Assembly: GCF_000372865.1 (NCBI RefSeq)
Contig: NZ_KB889965.1
Span: forward strand, 1,545,022 to 1,609,021
Direction of reading: 5' to 3'
Length of the DNA stretch: 64,000 nt
Source: Methylosarcina fibrata AML-C10
GTDB taxonomy: Bacteria; Pseudomonadota; Gammaproteobacteria; Methylococcales; Methylomonadaceae
Part shown: in pieces, positions 27,857 through 36,537 of the stretch
How the letters are laid out: every line of letters begins with the position of its first letter
How positions within the stretch are numbered: the stretch's first letter is position 1
Notes under the pieces: model-generated
The model's input: only the letters and a program-made list of their open reading frames with translations
What the model was told of the DNA's origin: nothing
The model's database searches: none
Position numbers and translations under genes: made by a program

Positions 27857-28606
27857 ATGGAAACCAGACCCGTGTCCTACCCCGTGCTTACCCGATTTTC
27901 TTTATGCTTTGTTCTGATGCTGTCTGCCTGCCTTATCTTTTCAGCGCGTGCGGACGATAAAGACGACCCGTTCGAAAATGCCATTCAGGTCAGCGGCACC
28001 GGCCGCGTCTCGGTGACTCCGGATAAAGCCGATCTCAATTTATCGGTCGAGGTTCAGGCCAAAACTGCGCAATCCGCACGGAATCAGGCAGCCACGGCGA
28101 TGACCGCGTTAATCAAAGCGGTCAAGAATCAGGGCGTGGCGGACAAGGACATTCAGACCCGATACGTTTCGCTGTATCCTCTCTATGCGCCCGATACCGC
28201 CAATAAAGTCAGCGGTTATCATCTCGCCAACCAGGTGACGGTGATCGTTCGCGACATCAGCAAGATCAGCGACATCATCGACGATGCGGTCATGGCCGGC
28301 GGTAATGCGGCCCGCGTGCAGGGGATCAATCTGGCCATCGATCAACCGGACGTCGCGCTTTCCAAGGCTCGCGAAAAAGCTTTCGCCGACGCCCGCGCCA
28401 AAGCCGAACAATATGCCGGACTGGCCAACGTGAAGCTGGGCCGGGTCATGTTAATCAGCGAAGGCGGCGGCATGCCTCCGATCCCGGTCCCTTTCGCGGC
28501 GATGAGTGCCATGAGAAGCAAGGAAGCCGCCGATGCCACGCCGGTTCAGGTCGGCGAACAGGAAGTTTCGGTTACCGTGAATGTGGTTTTCGCAATTAAA
28601 AATTAG
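27857..28606 (+). CDS. SIMPL-domain (DUF541) periplasmic protein
   Basis: A 249-residue exported protein. The signal segment is FSLCFVLMLSACLIFSARAD. It is followed by a SIMPL/DUF541 domain starting NAIQVSGTGRVSVTPDKADL and containing VKNQGVADKDIQTRYVSLYP, YHLANQVTVIVRDISKISDI and ARAKAEQYAGLANVKLGRVM. E. coli YggE, a member, is linked to protection from oxidative stress; the biochemical role is unclear. No ribosome site is obvious at ATG 27857. The next gene follows after 67 bp. Confidence 0.9.
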   Translation: METRPVSYPVLTRFSLCFVLMLSACLIFSARADDKDDPFENAIQVSGTGRVSVTPDKADLNLSVEVQAKTAQSARNQAATAMTALIKAVKNQGVADKDIQTRYVSLYPLYAPDTANKVSGYHLANQVTVIVRDISKISDIIDDAVMAGGNAARVQGINLAIDQPDVALSKAREKAFADARAKAEQYAGLANVKLGRVMLISEGGGMPPIPVPFAAMSAMRSKEAADATPVQVGEQEVSVTVNVVFAIKN

Positions 28607-28673
28607 ACGGGGCGAGTCTGGCCGATCGATTCTTCGAAACAATGATCCGTACAACAAGTTATAGGGAATCCTT

Positions 28674-29225
28674 TTGAACGGTCATGCCGAACTTTTGTGC
28701 CACCCCGGAGCGGGCTGCGCCTCTGTCCGGAGCTTGCAAGCCGAACTGGAATTTCGCCCTGACGGCGGCGTGCATCTGTGCTATACGCTGACGGCCGACC
28801 TGTCCCGAATACTCATTCCCGAGCCAAGGCAGCCTCGAACGGCCGACGGTTTGTGGCGTCACACCTGTTTCGAAGCCTTTATTGCGGCGGAGGACGGCTC
28901 CCGCTATCACGAATTCAATTTTTCCCCGTCCGGCCAGTGGGCGGCCTACGCCTTCGATAATTACCGGGTTCCAAGGCCGTGGGCAGCTCGACAACCGCCG
29001 GATATCCGCATTCAGCGGACCGACGTCCGTCTCAAACTGTGGGCGGACATCGCCGCAGCGGATTTGCCGCCGAACGAGCGCCGCCAGCCCTATCGCCTGG
29101 GCTTGACGGCGGTCATTGAAACCGTGGACAACCCTCTTTCCTATTGGGCTTTGCGTCATTCTGGCCCCCGTCCGGACTTTCATCGGAGAGAAGGCTTTAC
29201 GCTGTCATTCGCCGCTCTCGGTTAA
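28674..29225 (+). CDS. DOMON-like (MurB-associated type) protein
   Basis: A 183-residue protein without a signal peptide. It looks like a DOMON-like beta-sandwich of the type often encoded near cell-wall genes. Examples are LHLCYTL-like strands (GGVHLCYTLTADLSRILIPE), GLWRHTCFEAFIAAEDGSRY, YHEFNFSPSGQWAAYAFDNY and a C-terminal YWALRHSGPRPDFHRREGFT. I choose TTG 28674, preceded by GGGAA. Its ligand is unknown; DOMON domains elsewhere bind sugars or haem. It precedes NamZ, so a link to peptidoglycan recycling is plausible but unproven. Confidence 0.7.
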   Translation: MNGHAELLCHPGAGCASVRSLQAELEFRPDGGVHLCYTLTADLSRILIPEPRQPRTADGLWRHTCFEAFIAAEDGSRYHEFNFSPSGQWAAYAFDNYRVPRPWAARQPPDIRIQRTDVRLKLWADIAAADLPPNERRQPYRLGLTAVIETVDNPLSYWALRHSGPRPDFHRREGFTLSFAALG

Positions 29226-29384
29226 TTAAAAAGCATGTCATAAGCCCGATCAGGCGAATTTGCGATGATCTCGCTCTCGGTCTGAAGGCATCCCCGTCAA
29301 TTTTACCGGCACATTTTTTAACATCCGGTTAAACTATGGCTACTTCACCGTTTTGACCCATACCCTCGAAAACCTGCTTTATCA

Positions 29385-30590
29385 ATGATCAAATTCGGAA
29401 TTGACCGTTTACTTGACGAAAACGAACTTCGCAGACCGCTGGCCGGCCGGCGGATTGCCTTGCTGGCCCATCCTGCCTCGGTCACAAAGACCATGACGCA
29501 TACTCTGGATGCGTTGGCCTCGCTGCCGGACCTGAAGCTTTCCGCCGCTTTCGGCCCGCAACACGGCCTGCGCGGGGACAAGCAGGACAACATGATGGAG
29601 TCGCCCGACTTTGTCGATCCCTTGTACGGTATCCCGGTGTTCAGCCTTTACGGAGAAATCCGGCGCCCGACCGAGGCGATGATGGCGACGTTCGACGTGC
29701 TGCTGGTCGATTTGCAGGATCTCGGCTGCCGCATTTACACCTTTATCACCACCCTGCTTTACGTACTGGAAGCCGCCGCGCAACACAACAAGTCGGTATG
29801 GATACTGGATCGGCCCAATCCGGCCGGACGCCCCGTCGAAGGTTTAAAGTTGCGTCCCGGCTGGGAAAGTTTTGTCGGCGCCGGCGAATTGCCTATGCGC
29901 CACGGGTTGACTCTGGGCGAACTGGCCCAATGGTTCATCGCAAGATTTAACCTGAATGTGGACTGCCGGGTCGTCGCCATGCAGGGCTGGCAGCCGGAGG
30001 CCGCTCCGGGCTACGGCTGGCCGCTGGGCGAGCGCGGTTGGATCAATCCCAGTCCGAATGCGCCCAATTTGTGGATGACCCGCTGTTATGCCGGAACGGT
30101 GATGCTGGAAGGCACCACGCTCTCTGAAGGCCGCGGCACGACCCGGCCTCTGGAACTGTTCGGCGCTCCGGACATCGATGCCCGGCTTTTGCTTGAATCC
30201 ATGCAGGCTCTCGCTCCCGAATGGCTTACAGGCTGCCGCCTTAGAGAATGCTGGTTTGAACCGACGTTTCATAAACACGTGGGGAAACTGTGCGGCGGCG
30301 TGCAAATCCATGTGGACGATCCGGCTTACCACCACCGCGATTTCAGACCGTGGCGTCTGTTGGCGCTGGCGTTCAAGGCGCTGCGCCGGCTTCAACCCGA
30401 TTATCCCTTATGGCGGGATTTTCCTTATGAATACGAACTGGACCGTCTGGCCATCGACATTATCAACGGCTCGCCTCTGCTGCGGGAATGGGTCGACGAC
30501 GACCAGGCCGAGCTGGGCGATCTGGAAGCTCTGACTCGGACGGACGAGCAGGCCTGGGAAGAAGAACGCCGGGCTTTCCTGCTGTATTAG
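29385..30590 (+). CDS. namZ: NamZ-like exo-beta-N-acetylmuramidase (DUF1343, GH171)
   Basis: A 401-residue DUF1343 protein. Characterised members (NamZ) remove non-reducing-end N-acetylmuramic acid from peptidoglycan fragments. Conserved segments are MIKFGIDRLLDENE, GRRIALLAHPASVT, AFGPQHGLRGDKQDNMMESP, PVFSLYGEIRRPTEAMM, VLLVDLQDLGCRIYTFITTL, DRPNPAGRPVEG, RHGLTLGELAQWF and LEGTTLSEGRGTTRPLELFG. No signal peptide is seen, so it may act in the cytoplasm on imported fragments. It follows the DOMON-like gene by 159 bp and ends at a strong bidirectional hairpin. Confidence 0.92.
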   Translation: MIKFGIDRLLDENELRRPLAGRRIALLAHPASVTKTMTHTLDALASLPDLKLSAAFGPQHGLRGDKQDNMMESPDFVDPLYGIPVFSLYGEIRRPTEAMMATFDVLLVDLQDLGCRIYTFITTLLYVLEAAAQHNKSVWILDRPNPAGRPVEGLKLRPGWESFVGAGELPMRHGLTLGELAQWFIARFNLNVDCRVVAMQGWQPEAAPGYGWPLGERGWINPSPNAPNLWMTRCYAGTVMLEGTTLSEGRGTTRPLELFGAPDIDARLLLESMQALAPEWLTGCRLRECWFEPTFHKHVGKLCGGVQIHVDDPAYHHRDFRPWRLLALAFKALRRLQPDYPLWRDFPYEYELDRLAIDIINGSPLLREWVDDDQAELGDLEALTRTDEQAWEEERRAFLLY

Positions 30591-30634
30591 CAAAACATAG
30601 TCGATGGCAACGGATGAATTAAGACTGCCGGCCG

Positions 30635-30670
30635 AACGGGCTGCCTGGGCGTTAACCCAGGCAGCCCGTT
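30635..30670. terminator. Strong bidirectional terminator hairpin
   Basis: A perfect 15 bp stem (AACGGGCTGCCTGGG, 30635-30649, with CCCAGGCAGCCCGTT, 30656-30670) closes a 6 nt loop. It lies between the convergent namZ-like gene and the first propeller gene, 45 bp after the former and 7 bp after the latter. It has no long T-run. Confidence 0.8.
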
Positions 30671-30676
30671 CTCGGA

Positions 30677-32389
30677 TTACTGCACTCTAAACGCTTGCTG
30701 TCTGGTGACGGACAAACCGTTCGGATTGGTCAGCGTGAGTGACTTGGTTCCTCTCGGTGCATTAAAAGAAACTTTAATCACCAGTGACGCGCTGGTTGAG
30801 CTGTTTACCGTCAAGGAGCTGAGGGTAATGCCGGAAGACGGCGAAACCGAGGCTGTCATGCCCGTTTGCATGTTGATCCCGCTCAAGGTCAAGGTGGTAG
30901 TTCTGCCACGCCCTGCTACGGTAGGAGAAACGAAATTGAGCGCCGGTGCATCGCAAACATCTCCGACGCCATCGCTGTCGGAATCCACCTGATCCGCATT
31001 CACTGCCGTAGGACAATTGTCGAAAGAATCTTCAACACCATCGCCATCGGTATCCACAGAAGGCAGTTCGCAGGCATCGCCAATACCGTTGCCGTCCGTA
31101 TCCGTTTGATCCGGATTCGATACCGTAGGGCAATTGTCGAGATCGTCCGCCACGCCATCGCCATCGGTATCCACAGAAGGCAGTTCGCAGGCATCGCCAA
31201 CGCCGTTGCCGTCCGTATCCGTTTGATCCGGATTCGATACCGTAGGGCAATTGTCGCTATTGTTGGGAATGCCGTCGCCGTCCGAATCTGGCAAGCCTCC
31301 TCCTATATCCCGAACGCCCACGCTCCAGGCGCCCTGGGCCGTCGTCACCGTGCCGGCAACGGACAGGGTATCGGCATCAAGAACAGTCACATTGCCGGCA
31401 GGTGGACTGGTCACATAGCAATGCTTGCCCTGAGGATCGAAAGCCGCCCACATGGGTGCATCGCCCACCGGCAGGGCCGCCCGGATCTTCTTGCTGACCG
31501 GATCGATAATGACGCCGGTATCGTTCGCGGCAACCGCCACGCAGACTTTCGACCCGTCCGCGGAAAAAACCAGAGTCCAGTTTTGCCGCCCAACCGACGA
31601 GATCGTATTTTTGACCTGATTGGTGGAGGTGTCGATAACCGAAACGTCCCCGCTGTCGGTATTGGCAACCCAGACTTCGGTTCCGTCGGGAGAAACGGCC
31701 AGACTGGCCGGCCCTCCTCCCACAGTCACCGTCGCGACCACGCTTTGGCTCGCCGTATCGATCACGGAAACGGTATCGTCTTGGAAGTTGGTGACGTAAA
31801 TATGCGTGCCCGTCGGATTGATCACGATTCGCCGGGGCCCCCCTCCGACCGTGATGGTTTTATCCACAGTATCCGTAGCGGTGTTGATGACACTGATGTT
31901 TGCGGAACCTTCATTGGCGACATAGACCCATTTGCCGTCCGGAGTAATTAACGAGAACCGCGGGTTGGTTCCAGCCGATAAGGTTTTTTTAACGGTTTTT
32001 GTCGTCGTGTTGATCACCGAAACGTTCGCAGATTGCCGATTGGAAACGTAAATTTTGGCACCGTCGAGGGTTGAAACAATGCTTTCCGGCGTACTCCCCA
32101 CCCTTACTGTTCCGGTGATCGTATTGGTTTGGGTATCAATGAACGAGACGGAATTGCTTCCCATGCTGGAAGCATAGACGGTGCTCGAATCCGGAGAATA
32201 TCCCATATGCGATGTGCCTTGCCCTGTCGACAGATTGGCCAGCACCGACAGGGTGGCGTTATCGATGACAGTGACGGTGCCGCCGCTCGAGTTCGCTACA
32301 TAAGCTCGGGTTGCTGCATTGGCGTGGAAGGGGACTGTATTCAGTACAATCAATGCCCCCCATAAGATCTGTCTGGTTACTTTCTTCAT
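30677..32389 (-). CDS. Secreted YVTN beta-propeller with thrombospondin type 3 repeats (paralogue 1)
   Basis: A 570-residue exported protein. A signal peptide ([18 protein letters not shown]) is followed by about eight YVTN-type blade repeats of roughly 42 residues ([40 protein letters not shown] and so on). Next come four calcium-binding thrombospondin-type-3 motifs ([20 protein letters not shown] and relatives) and an IPT/TIG-like C-terminal domain ([20 protein letters not shown]). CAGGAG precedes the ATG. Such proteins are extracellular binding or structural modules with no known catalysis. Two TSP3 units are almost identical in DNA (117 bp period). Paralogues lie at 32754 and 38548. Confidence 0.87.
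   Translation of the reverse strand: MKKVTRQILWGALIVLNTVPFHANAATRAYVANSSGGTVTVIDNATLSVLANLSTGQGTSHMGYSPDSSTVYASSMGSNSVSFIDTQTNTITGTVRVGSTPESIVSTLDGAKIYVSNRQSANVSVINTTTKTVKKTLSAGTNPRFSLITPDGKWVYVANEGSANISVINTATDTVDKTITVGGGPRRIVINPTGTHIYVTNFQDDTVSVIDTASQSVVATVTVGGGPASLAVSPDGTEVWVANTDSGDVSVIDTSTNQVKNTISSVGRQNWTLVFSADGSKVCVAVAANDTGVIIDPVSKKIRAALPVGDAPMWAAFDPQGKHCYVTSPPAGNVTVLDADTLSVAGTVTTAQGAWSVGVRDIGGGLPDSDGDGIPNNSDNCPTVSNPDQTDTDGNGVGDACELPSVDTDGDGVADDLDNCPTVSNPDQTDTDGNGIGDACELPSVDTDGDGVEDSFDNCPTAVNADQVDSDSDGVGDVCDAPALNFVSPTVAGRGRTTTLTLSGINMQTGMTASVSPSSGITLSSLTVNSSTSASLVIKVSFNAPRGTKSLTLTNPNGLSVTRQQAFRVQ
31038..31254. repeat. 117 bp tandem repeat in propeller paralogue 1
   Basis: Two almost identical stretches start at CCATCGCCATCGGTATCCAC, 31038 and 31155, giving a period of 117 bp or 39 residues. 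They encode neighbouring TSP3 calcium-binding units. The high DNA identity points to recent internal duplication. Confidence 0.85.
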
Positions 32390-32753
32390 AAATGCTCCTG
32401 ACTTAAATACTCTAACTTTGAAATAACCTTATCAACCGAGACAGAAGCCAGTCTTCCCCAAGCCATAAGACTTTCCGTTGTTGAAGGATATGATAAATCG
32501 CAGCCTTATTAACGCCCAAGCTCTGGGCTTTTCCAACTGATTTCCTAACGCTCGCCGTATCCCGAGAAAAAAGGACTCATAAGGCGGAGCACAATCCCCT
32601 CCATCCGTTAATAAAAATTAAAAAGTTTCTGCTGCCGACAGAATCGGCTTGCTTGGCCTTTCCATCCAAACAAGCCGGCTCTTTATCGGCAAAAAGCCGT
32701 TTTAAATCCCAAAATCGTGCCGAAACGGTTTTGCTTGGGATTTTGGACCGGGA
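32390..32753. other. Intergenic between propeller genes, with terminator-like repeat
   Basis: 364 bp between two propeller genes on the same strand. It carries a terminator-like hairpin near the upstream gene (annotated separately) and otherwise shows no coding potential. It must contain the promoter of the gene at 30677-32389 if the two are not cotranscribed. No clear promoter was found. Confidence 0.4.
32704..32743 (-). terminator. Terminator-like inverted repeat after propeller paralogue 2
   Basis: AAATCCCAA (32704-32712) and TTGGGATTT (32735-32743) form a 9 bp stem, with a second small pairing in the loop. On the minus strand it begins 10 bp past the stop and is followed by AAACGGCTTTTT. 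Confidence 0.45.
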
Positions 32754-34244
32754 TTACTTCACCGTAATGGCTCGCTGTAAGGTGGAAGTCTTGACTCCGT
32801 CCGGGCTGGTAATTTTTATTCCCCGCGTACCGGTGAGAGCGGTCGACAACACGTTTACCGTCAACGTGGCGCTGGTGGCGCTGTTGACTACCAACGACTT
32901 GACCTGGACGCCCGCAGGAAACGGCGTAATCGACGCAGTCATGCCGGAAAGGAAGTTTTGACCGTTCAACGTCAGCGAACTGGTGGTGTTGCGCGTTATC
33001 GTATTGGGCGAGACCGAGCTGAGCACGGGCGCTTCACAAGCATCGCCCACGCCGTTGTTATTGCTGTCTGCTTGATCGGCATTGGCCACCGAAGGGCAGT
33101 TATCTTCGCTGTCGACTACCCCATCGCCATCGGTGTCGCTGACGTTACCGCCGCCGGTTTGCACGTACTCGACCACCCACGGATTCTGGTCGGTGGCTAT
33201 CGTAGCGATGACCGAGCTAGTGGTCGTATCGATAATCGATACCGTGCCATCGGGCGGATTGGTAACCGTATACCGAGTTCCTTCCGCGTTGACGGCGCCC
33301 CAGTACGGGCCTTTTCCTACCGGAATAGTCGCCAGCACACTTCCGGTGGCTGCGTCGACAACGGCGGCTGCGTTCGATTTTGCCGCGACGGTATAGGCCT
33401 TGTCGCCTAAGGGCGCCGAATTGACCACCCAAGGCCATTCGCCAACCGAAGTTGTCGCCAGGAGCGTGTCGGTAGCGGTATTGATCACCGAAACCGTGCC
33501 TCCCGTCTGATTCGAAGTAAACAATTTCAAGCCGTCCGGCGAGATGTCCATGCCGGTGGGGCCGGTGCCTACCGTTATGGATTTGGTAACGCTTTTGCTG
33601 GAAGTGCTGAAAACGCTCACCTTGCTCAACGCGCGTACGGCGACATAAACGCGGGAACCGTCCGGATGCGCGACGACTCGCGTGGGATTGCCGCCGACAT
33701 TAACCGTTTTATTGACCTGAAACGTATTCGCATCGATGATGGAAACATTGCCCGAGTCGAGATTCGACAGATAAAGCCACTGGCCGTCCGGAGTGAAAGC
33801 CATGAATTTGGGGAAGGCGCCCACGGTAATCTCGGCCAGCACGGTGTAAACAGTGGCGCTTTCCGGATCCGTATCGATCACCGATACCGTTCCGGCGGCC
33901 GTATTGGCGACGAAAATGCGCTTGCCGTCCGGCCTGACTCCGACGAATTCGGGGGCATCGCCCACTGCTACTGTAGCAATGACCGATTTCGTCGCGGTAT
34001 CGATGACCGAAAGCGTGTCGGACTCCTTGCCGGAAACATACACTCTGCTTTTGTCGGGAGCCACCGCCAATCGATTCGGATTATTCCCTACGGTGAGTTT
34101 TTTAAGAACCGTATTGGTATTTTCATCGATGATGCTGACCGTTCCCGGCACCCTGTTATTGGCTACGTAGATATCCGCCTGGCCAATCAGCGGAATGCCT
34201 GCGAACAGCAAAAAGTAAAGAAGTTTTTCAACAGGTTTATTCAT
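32754..34244 (-). CDS. Secreted YVTN beta-propeller with one TSP3 repeat (paralogue 2)
   Basis: A 496-residue exported protein of the same design. It has a signal peptide (LLYFLLFAGIPLIGQADI), a propeller of YVTN repeats (GTVSIIDENTNTVLKKLTVG, TLSVIDTATKSVIATVAVGD, NVSIIDANTFQVNKTVNVGG) and one TSP3-like unit (DTDGDGVVDSEDNCPSVANA, then [14 protein letters not shown]). An IPT/TIG-like C-terminal domain (SSVSPNTITRNTTSSLTLNG) ends the protein. GGAG precedes the ATG. It is closer to the plus-strand paralogue at 38548 than to its direct neighbour, judging from the N-terminus and the VSGKESDTLSVIDTAT stretch. Function unknown; probably a surface adhesin or matrix protein. Confidence 0.87.
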   Translation of the reverse strand: MNKPVEKLLYFLLFAGIPLIGQADIYVANNRVPGTVSIIDENTNTVLKKLTVGNNPNRLAVAPDKSRVYVSGKESDTLSVIDTATKSVIATVAVGDAPEFVGVRPDGKRIFVANTAAGTVSVIDTDPESATVYTVLAEITVGAFPKFMAFTPDGQWLYLSNLDSGNVSIIDANTFQVNKTVNVGGNPTRVVAHPDGSRVYVAVRALSKVSVFSTSSKSVTKSITVGTGPTGMDISPDGLKLFTSNQTGGTVSVINTATDTLLATTSVGEWPWVVNSAPLGDKAYTVAAKSNAAAVVDAATGSVLATIPVGKGPYWGAVNAEGTRYTVTNPPDGTVSIIDTTTSSVIATIATDQNPWVVEYVQTGGGNVSDTDGDGVVDSEDNCPSVANADQADSNNNGVGDACEAPVLSSVSPNTITRNTTSSLTLNGQNFLSGMTASITPFPAGVQVKSLVVNSATSATLTVNVLSTALTGTRGIKITSPDGVKTSTLQRAITVK

Positions 34245-35073
34245 GAATATTCTCCAATTTTAGTTAATAACGACTCACACGGAACCGGACCCGCTACCTC
34301 TTCAGGCAATACATCCCTAACAAGCCCAGTCCCAACGACTGATTTAAATATCAATTAAAAAGAATGAAAACGATAACGCGTCTTAGCTACTCGATCGTCC
34401 CGCCTTCCCCCACCAACAATAGTCCCGGTTCCGCCGCCCTCAATTCATTACCAAACTCGGGAACCCAAGCATTTCTCAACCTGATCCATCTTACCCCTGC
34501 CAATACGATGAACCCGGCAGAAATTTGGGTTAATTCGTCCATGAAATTTTGTTTCGCTTTCGAACCTTCAATGCCACGAAAGCTGCTTTCATCGATGATT
34601 GCCCATCCCCTATGAAAGACCTTGCATCCTTTCATTTCGCACGCGTAGAGTATTCGAACCTTTCTGCCCGAGTCCCTTCGTACTGAATTTCTCACACAAA
34701 AATTCCTTGCGGGAAATCGTTAATCTGCTCGCCATGACCAAACGATTTTTAATTTTTGAATTCTGTGCTCCATTTCACGGTTTTATTCTTCATTTTGTGC
34801 TTTCTTCTGTCAATTGTACTTAAGTACGATGTTAGGCAATCCGGCTTTCCTCCCGAACTTTTCTCTCTGCTAGGATAGCGGTTCTCATCCGGAAACCTCT
34901 GCTAAACTCTTTAGTAAAAATTCTTGAAACAACCGTACGGAAATGATGTAATGGTTTTTTTAGCGAGAGATCAATACCGAAAATGAGGATCGATAGTTTT
35001 GAACGGAGCCGCCTGCCGAGCGTGCGTTTTACATTGAAGGGGCTTCGAGTCTTCAGTATGGAGCACTGACCGT
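34245..35073. other. Long intergenic region, no gene recognised
   Basis: 829 bp between divergent genes. A minus-strand frame of 102 codons (34387-34695) exists, but it shows no family resemblance or good ribosome site, and I did not accept it. The stretch holds a 12 bp palindrome (GTACTTAAGTAC, 34816-34827), which could be an operator. Confidence 0.35.
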
Positions 35074-35649
35074 ATGGTAAGCCTCATTGATGCCATCAAA
35101 AGCGATTTTGCCCGAAAGAGCGGACATTATTTTTTAGTTGATACTTTTTTCGAAAGATACGTTAAAACGGCTTTGCAATTGGGGACGTTAGCGGTAGTCG
35201 TTTATCGCTTCGGAGCCTGGGCGGAACACATTCGTTTCGCTCCTGCCCGCTGGTCGTGCCTAGTGCTCTATCATTTCTTCAATCTTCTTTCGGAAACTTT
35301 GACGGGCATCCATATCAACCGGAAAGTGCCGATCGGTGACGGCTTCATCATCCACAATTTTTCCTGCATTCGCATCAATGCCGAAACGATCGGTGATAAT
35401 TTCACCGTTAATCAAGGGGTTACCGTCGACCACGACTGGCGCCGCAACGGCAGGCCGGCCATCGGCAATAACGTATTTTTAGGTTCCGGTTCCAAGGTAT
35501 TGGGTCATATCACCCTCGGCGATAATGTGGTCGTTGCCGCCAATGCGCTGGTCATCGATTCCATACCCGACAACTGCACCGTCGTCGGCGTGCCGGCGCG
35601 CATCATCTCCAGGGATGCCAGCAGCAACTATTTGCAGTTAAAAAAATAG
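35074..35649 (+). CDS. Serine acetyltransferase-like hexapeptide acyltransferase
   Basis: A 191-residue left-handed beta-helix acyltransferase related to serine O-acetyltransferase (CysE). The C-terminal half shows hexapeptide repeats (VPIGDGFIIHNFSCIRINAE, TIGDNFTVNQGVTVDHDW, AIGNNVFLGSGSKVLGHITL, VVAANALVIDS) and ends in PDNCTVVGVPARIISRD. The CysE-like H/D catalytic features (VDHDW) are visible. The N-terminal part is shorter than in housekeeping CysE. Similar genes occur in EPS clusters, where they may acetylate sugars rather than serine. It has GGAG upstream. Substrate undecided. Confidence 0.82.
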   Translation: MVSLIDAIKSDFARKSGHYFLVDTFFERYVKTALQLGTLAVVVYRFGAWAEHIRFAPARWSCLVLYHFFNLLSETLTGIHINRKVPIGDGFIIHNFSCIRINAETIGDNFTVNQGVTVDHDWRRNGRPAIGNNVFLGSGSKVLGHITLGDNVVVAANALVIDSIPDNCTVVGVPARIISRDASSNYLQLKK

Positions 35650-35730
35650 GCTTCCACCAGGCAAGATTAACCGGTAGCGGCTTTATCCTCAATCCAGCGG
35701 AGACCCTGTCTCTGCCGATACGCGAAGAAC

Positions 35731-36303
35731 ATGGCTTCCCCCATTGGACATACTCTCTGCGGCTTTACCTGCCTGGTAGCGGTAGAGATCGCACAATCGC
35801 CCAAATTTCGGGCGCTCGACTGGAAAAATGCAGCACTTTTTGCTTTTCTGGCAAACTTGCCGGACATTGATTTCTTTATCGGCTATCTTTTTTCATCCGA
35901 TCCGCATCGTTTTCACAGCGGACCTACCCACAGCCTCGTTTTTGCGTTGACGGCCGGCGTTTTTTTCGGATGTCTTTTTTTTCGACGGCTGGGACCCGTT
36001 TTAAGCTGGCTTATCCCGACGGGGGTTATTCTGTCCCATAGCCTGATCGATTTATTTACCGGGCCGGCGCTGGGTTTCCATACCAGTTATGGGGTCTCGC
36101 TGCTATGGCCGCTGGAAGAAGGCCGGATTCGAATGCCGCTGAGTTTGTTTCTCGGCGTGCACCATGACAACTGGGAACGATTGCTGAGTCTGCATAATGT
36201 CTGGGTGATGGCCACCGAAATAATCGGCTTTCTCCCTCTGATATTCATATTGTCGATCTGGTCGGCAAGAAAACGAACTCCTCGCCGCCCCTTCTCGAAT
36301 TAA
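35731..36303 (+). CDS. YdjM-like membrane-bound metal-dependent hydrolase (DUF457)
   Basis: A 190-residue membrane protein of the YdjM/DUF457 family. The start MASPIGHTLCGFTCLVAVEI and the metal-ligand motifs NLPDIDFFIGYLF and HRFHSGPTHSLVFALTAGVF are typical; a further His/Asp set is ILSHSLIDLFTG. E. coli YdjM is an inner-membrane protein of the SOS regulon with unclear activity. The gene stands 81 bp after the acyltransferase in the same direction. A G/C-rich inverted repeat (CTCCCC at 36369, GGGGAG at 36386) follows and may stop transcription. Confidence 0.85.
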   Translation: MASPIGHTLCGFTCLVAVEIAQSPKFRALDWKNAALFAFLANLPDIDFFIGYLFSSDPHRFHSGPTHSLVFALTAGVFFGCLFFRRLGPVLSWLIPTGVILSHSLIDLFTGPALGFHTSYGVSLLWPLEEGRIRMPLSLFLGVHHDNWERLLSLHNVWVMATEIIGFLPLIFILSIWSARKRTPRRPFSN

Positions 36304-36537
36304 GAGCAAACGATCAGTCCTGGTCGAAAACAGGGCTGCAAATCACTAAGGATATCGCTACAAATAACCTCCCCCCTTGACAAGAGGGGAGCCATCATCG
36401 TGTGATTCAGAGCCATCCAAATTCCGAAAAGTTATTTGGGACCCCATCTTAAAGCACCTTCGGTTCGCATTTATCTTATACGTATTTGATGGACCTGATC
36501 CCGCACGGAAATTTACTCGCCAGGCGAACCGCCGGAC

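Noticed and set aside
30866..31951. Long plus-strand frame opposite propeller paralogue 1
   Set aside because: The repeating translation mirrors the repeat structure of the real gene on the other strand.
34387..34695. Minus-strand 102-codon frame
   Set aside because: No recognisable domain, no convincing ribosome site, and an overlapping plus-strand frame of similar quality; it may be chance.
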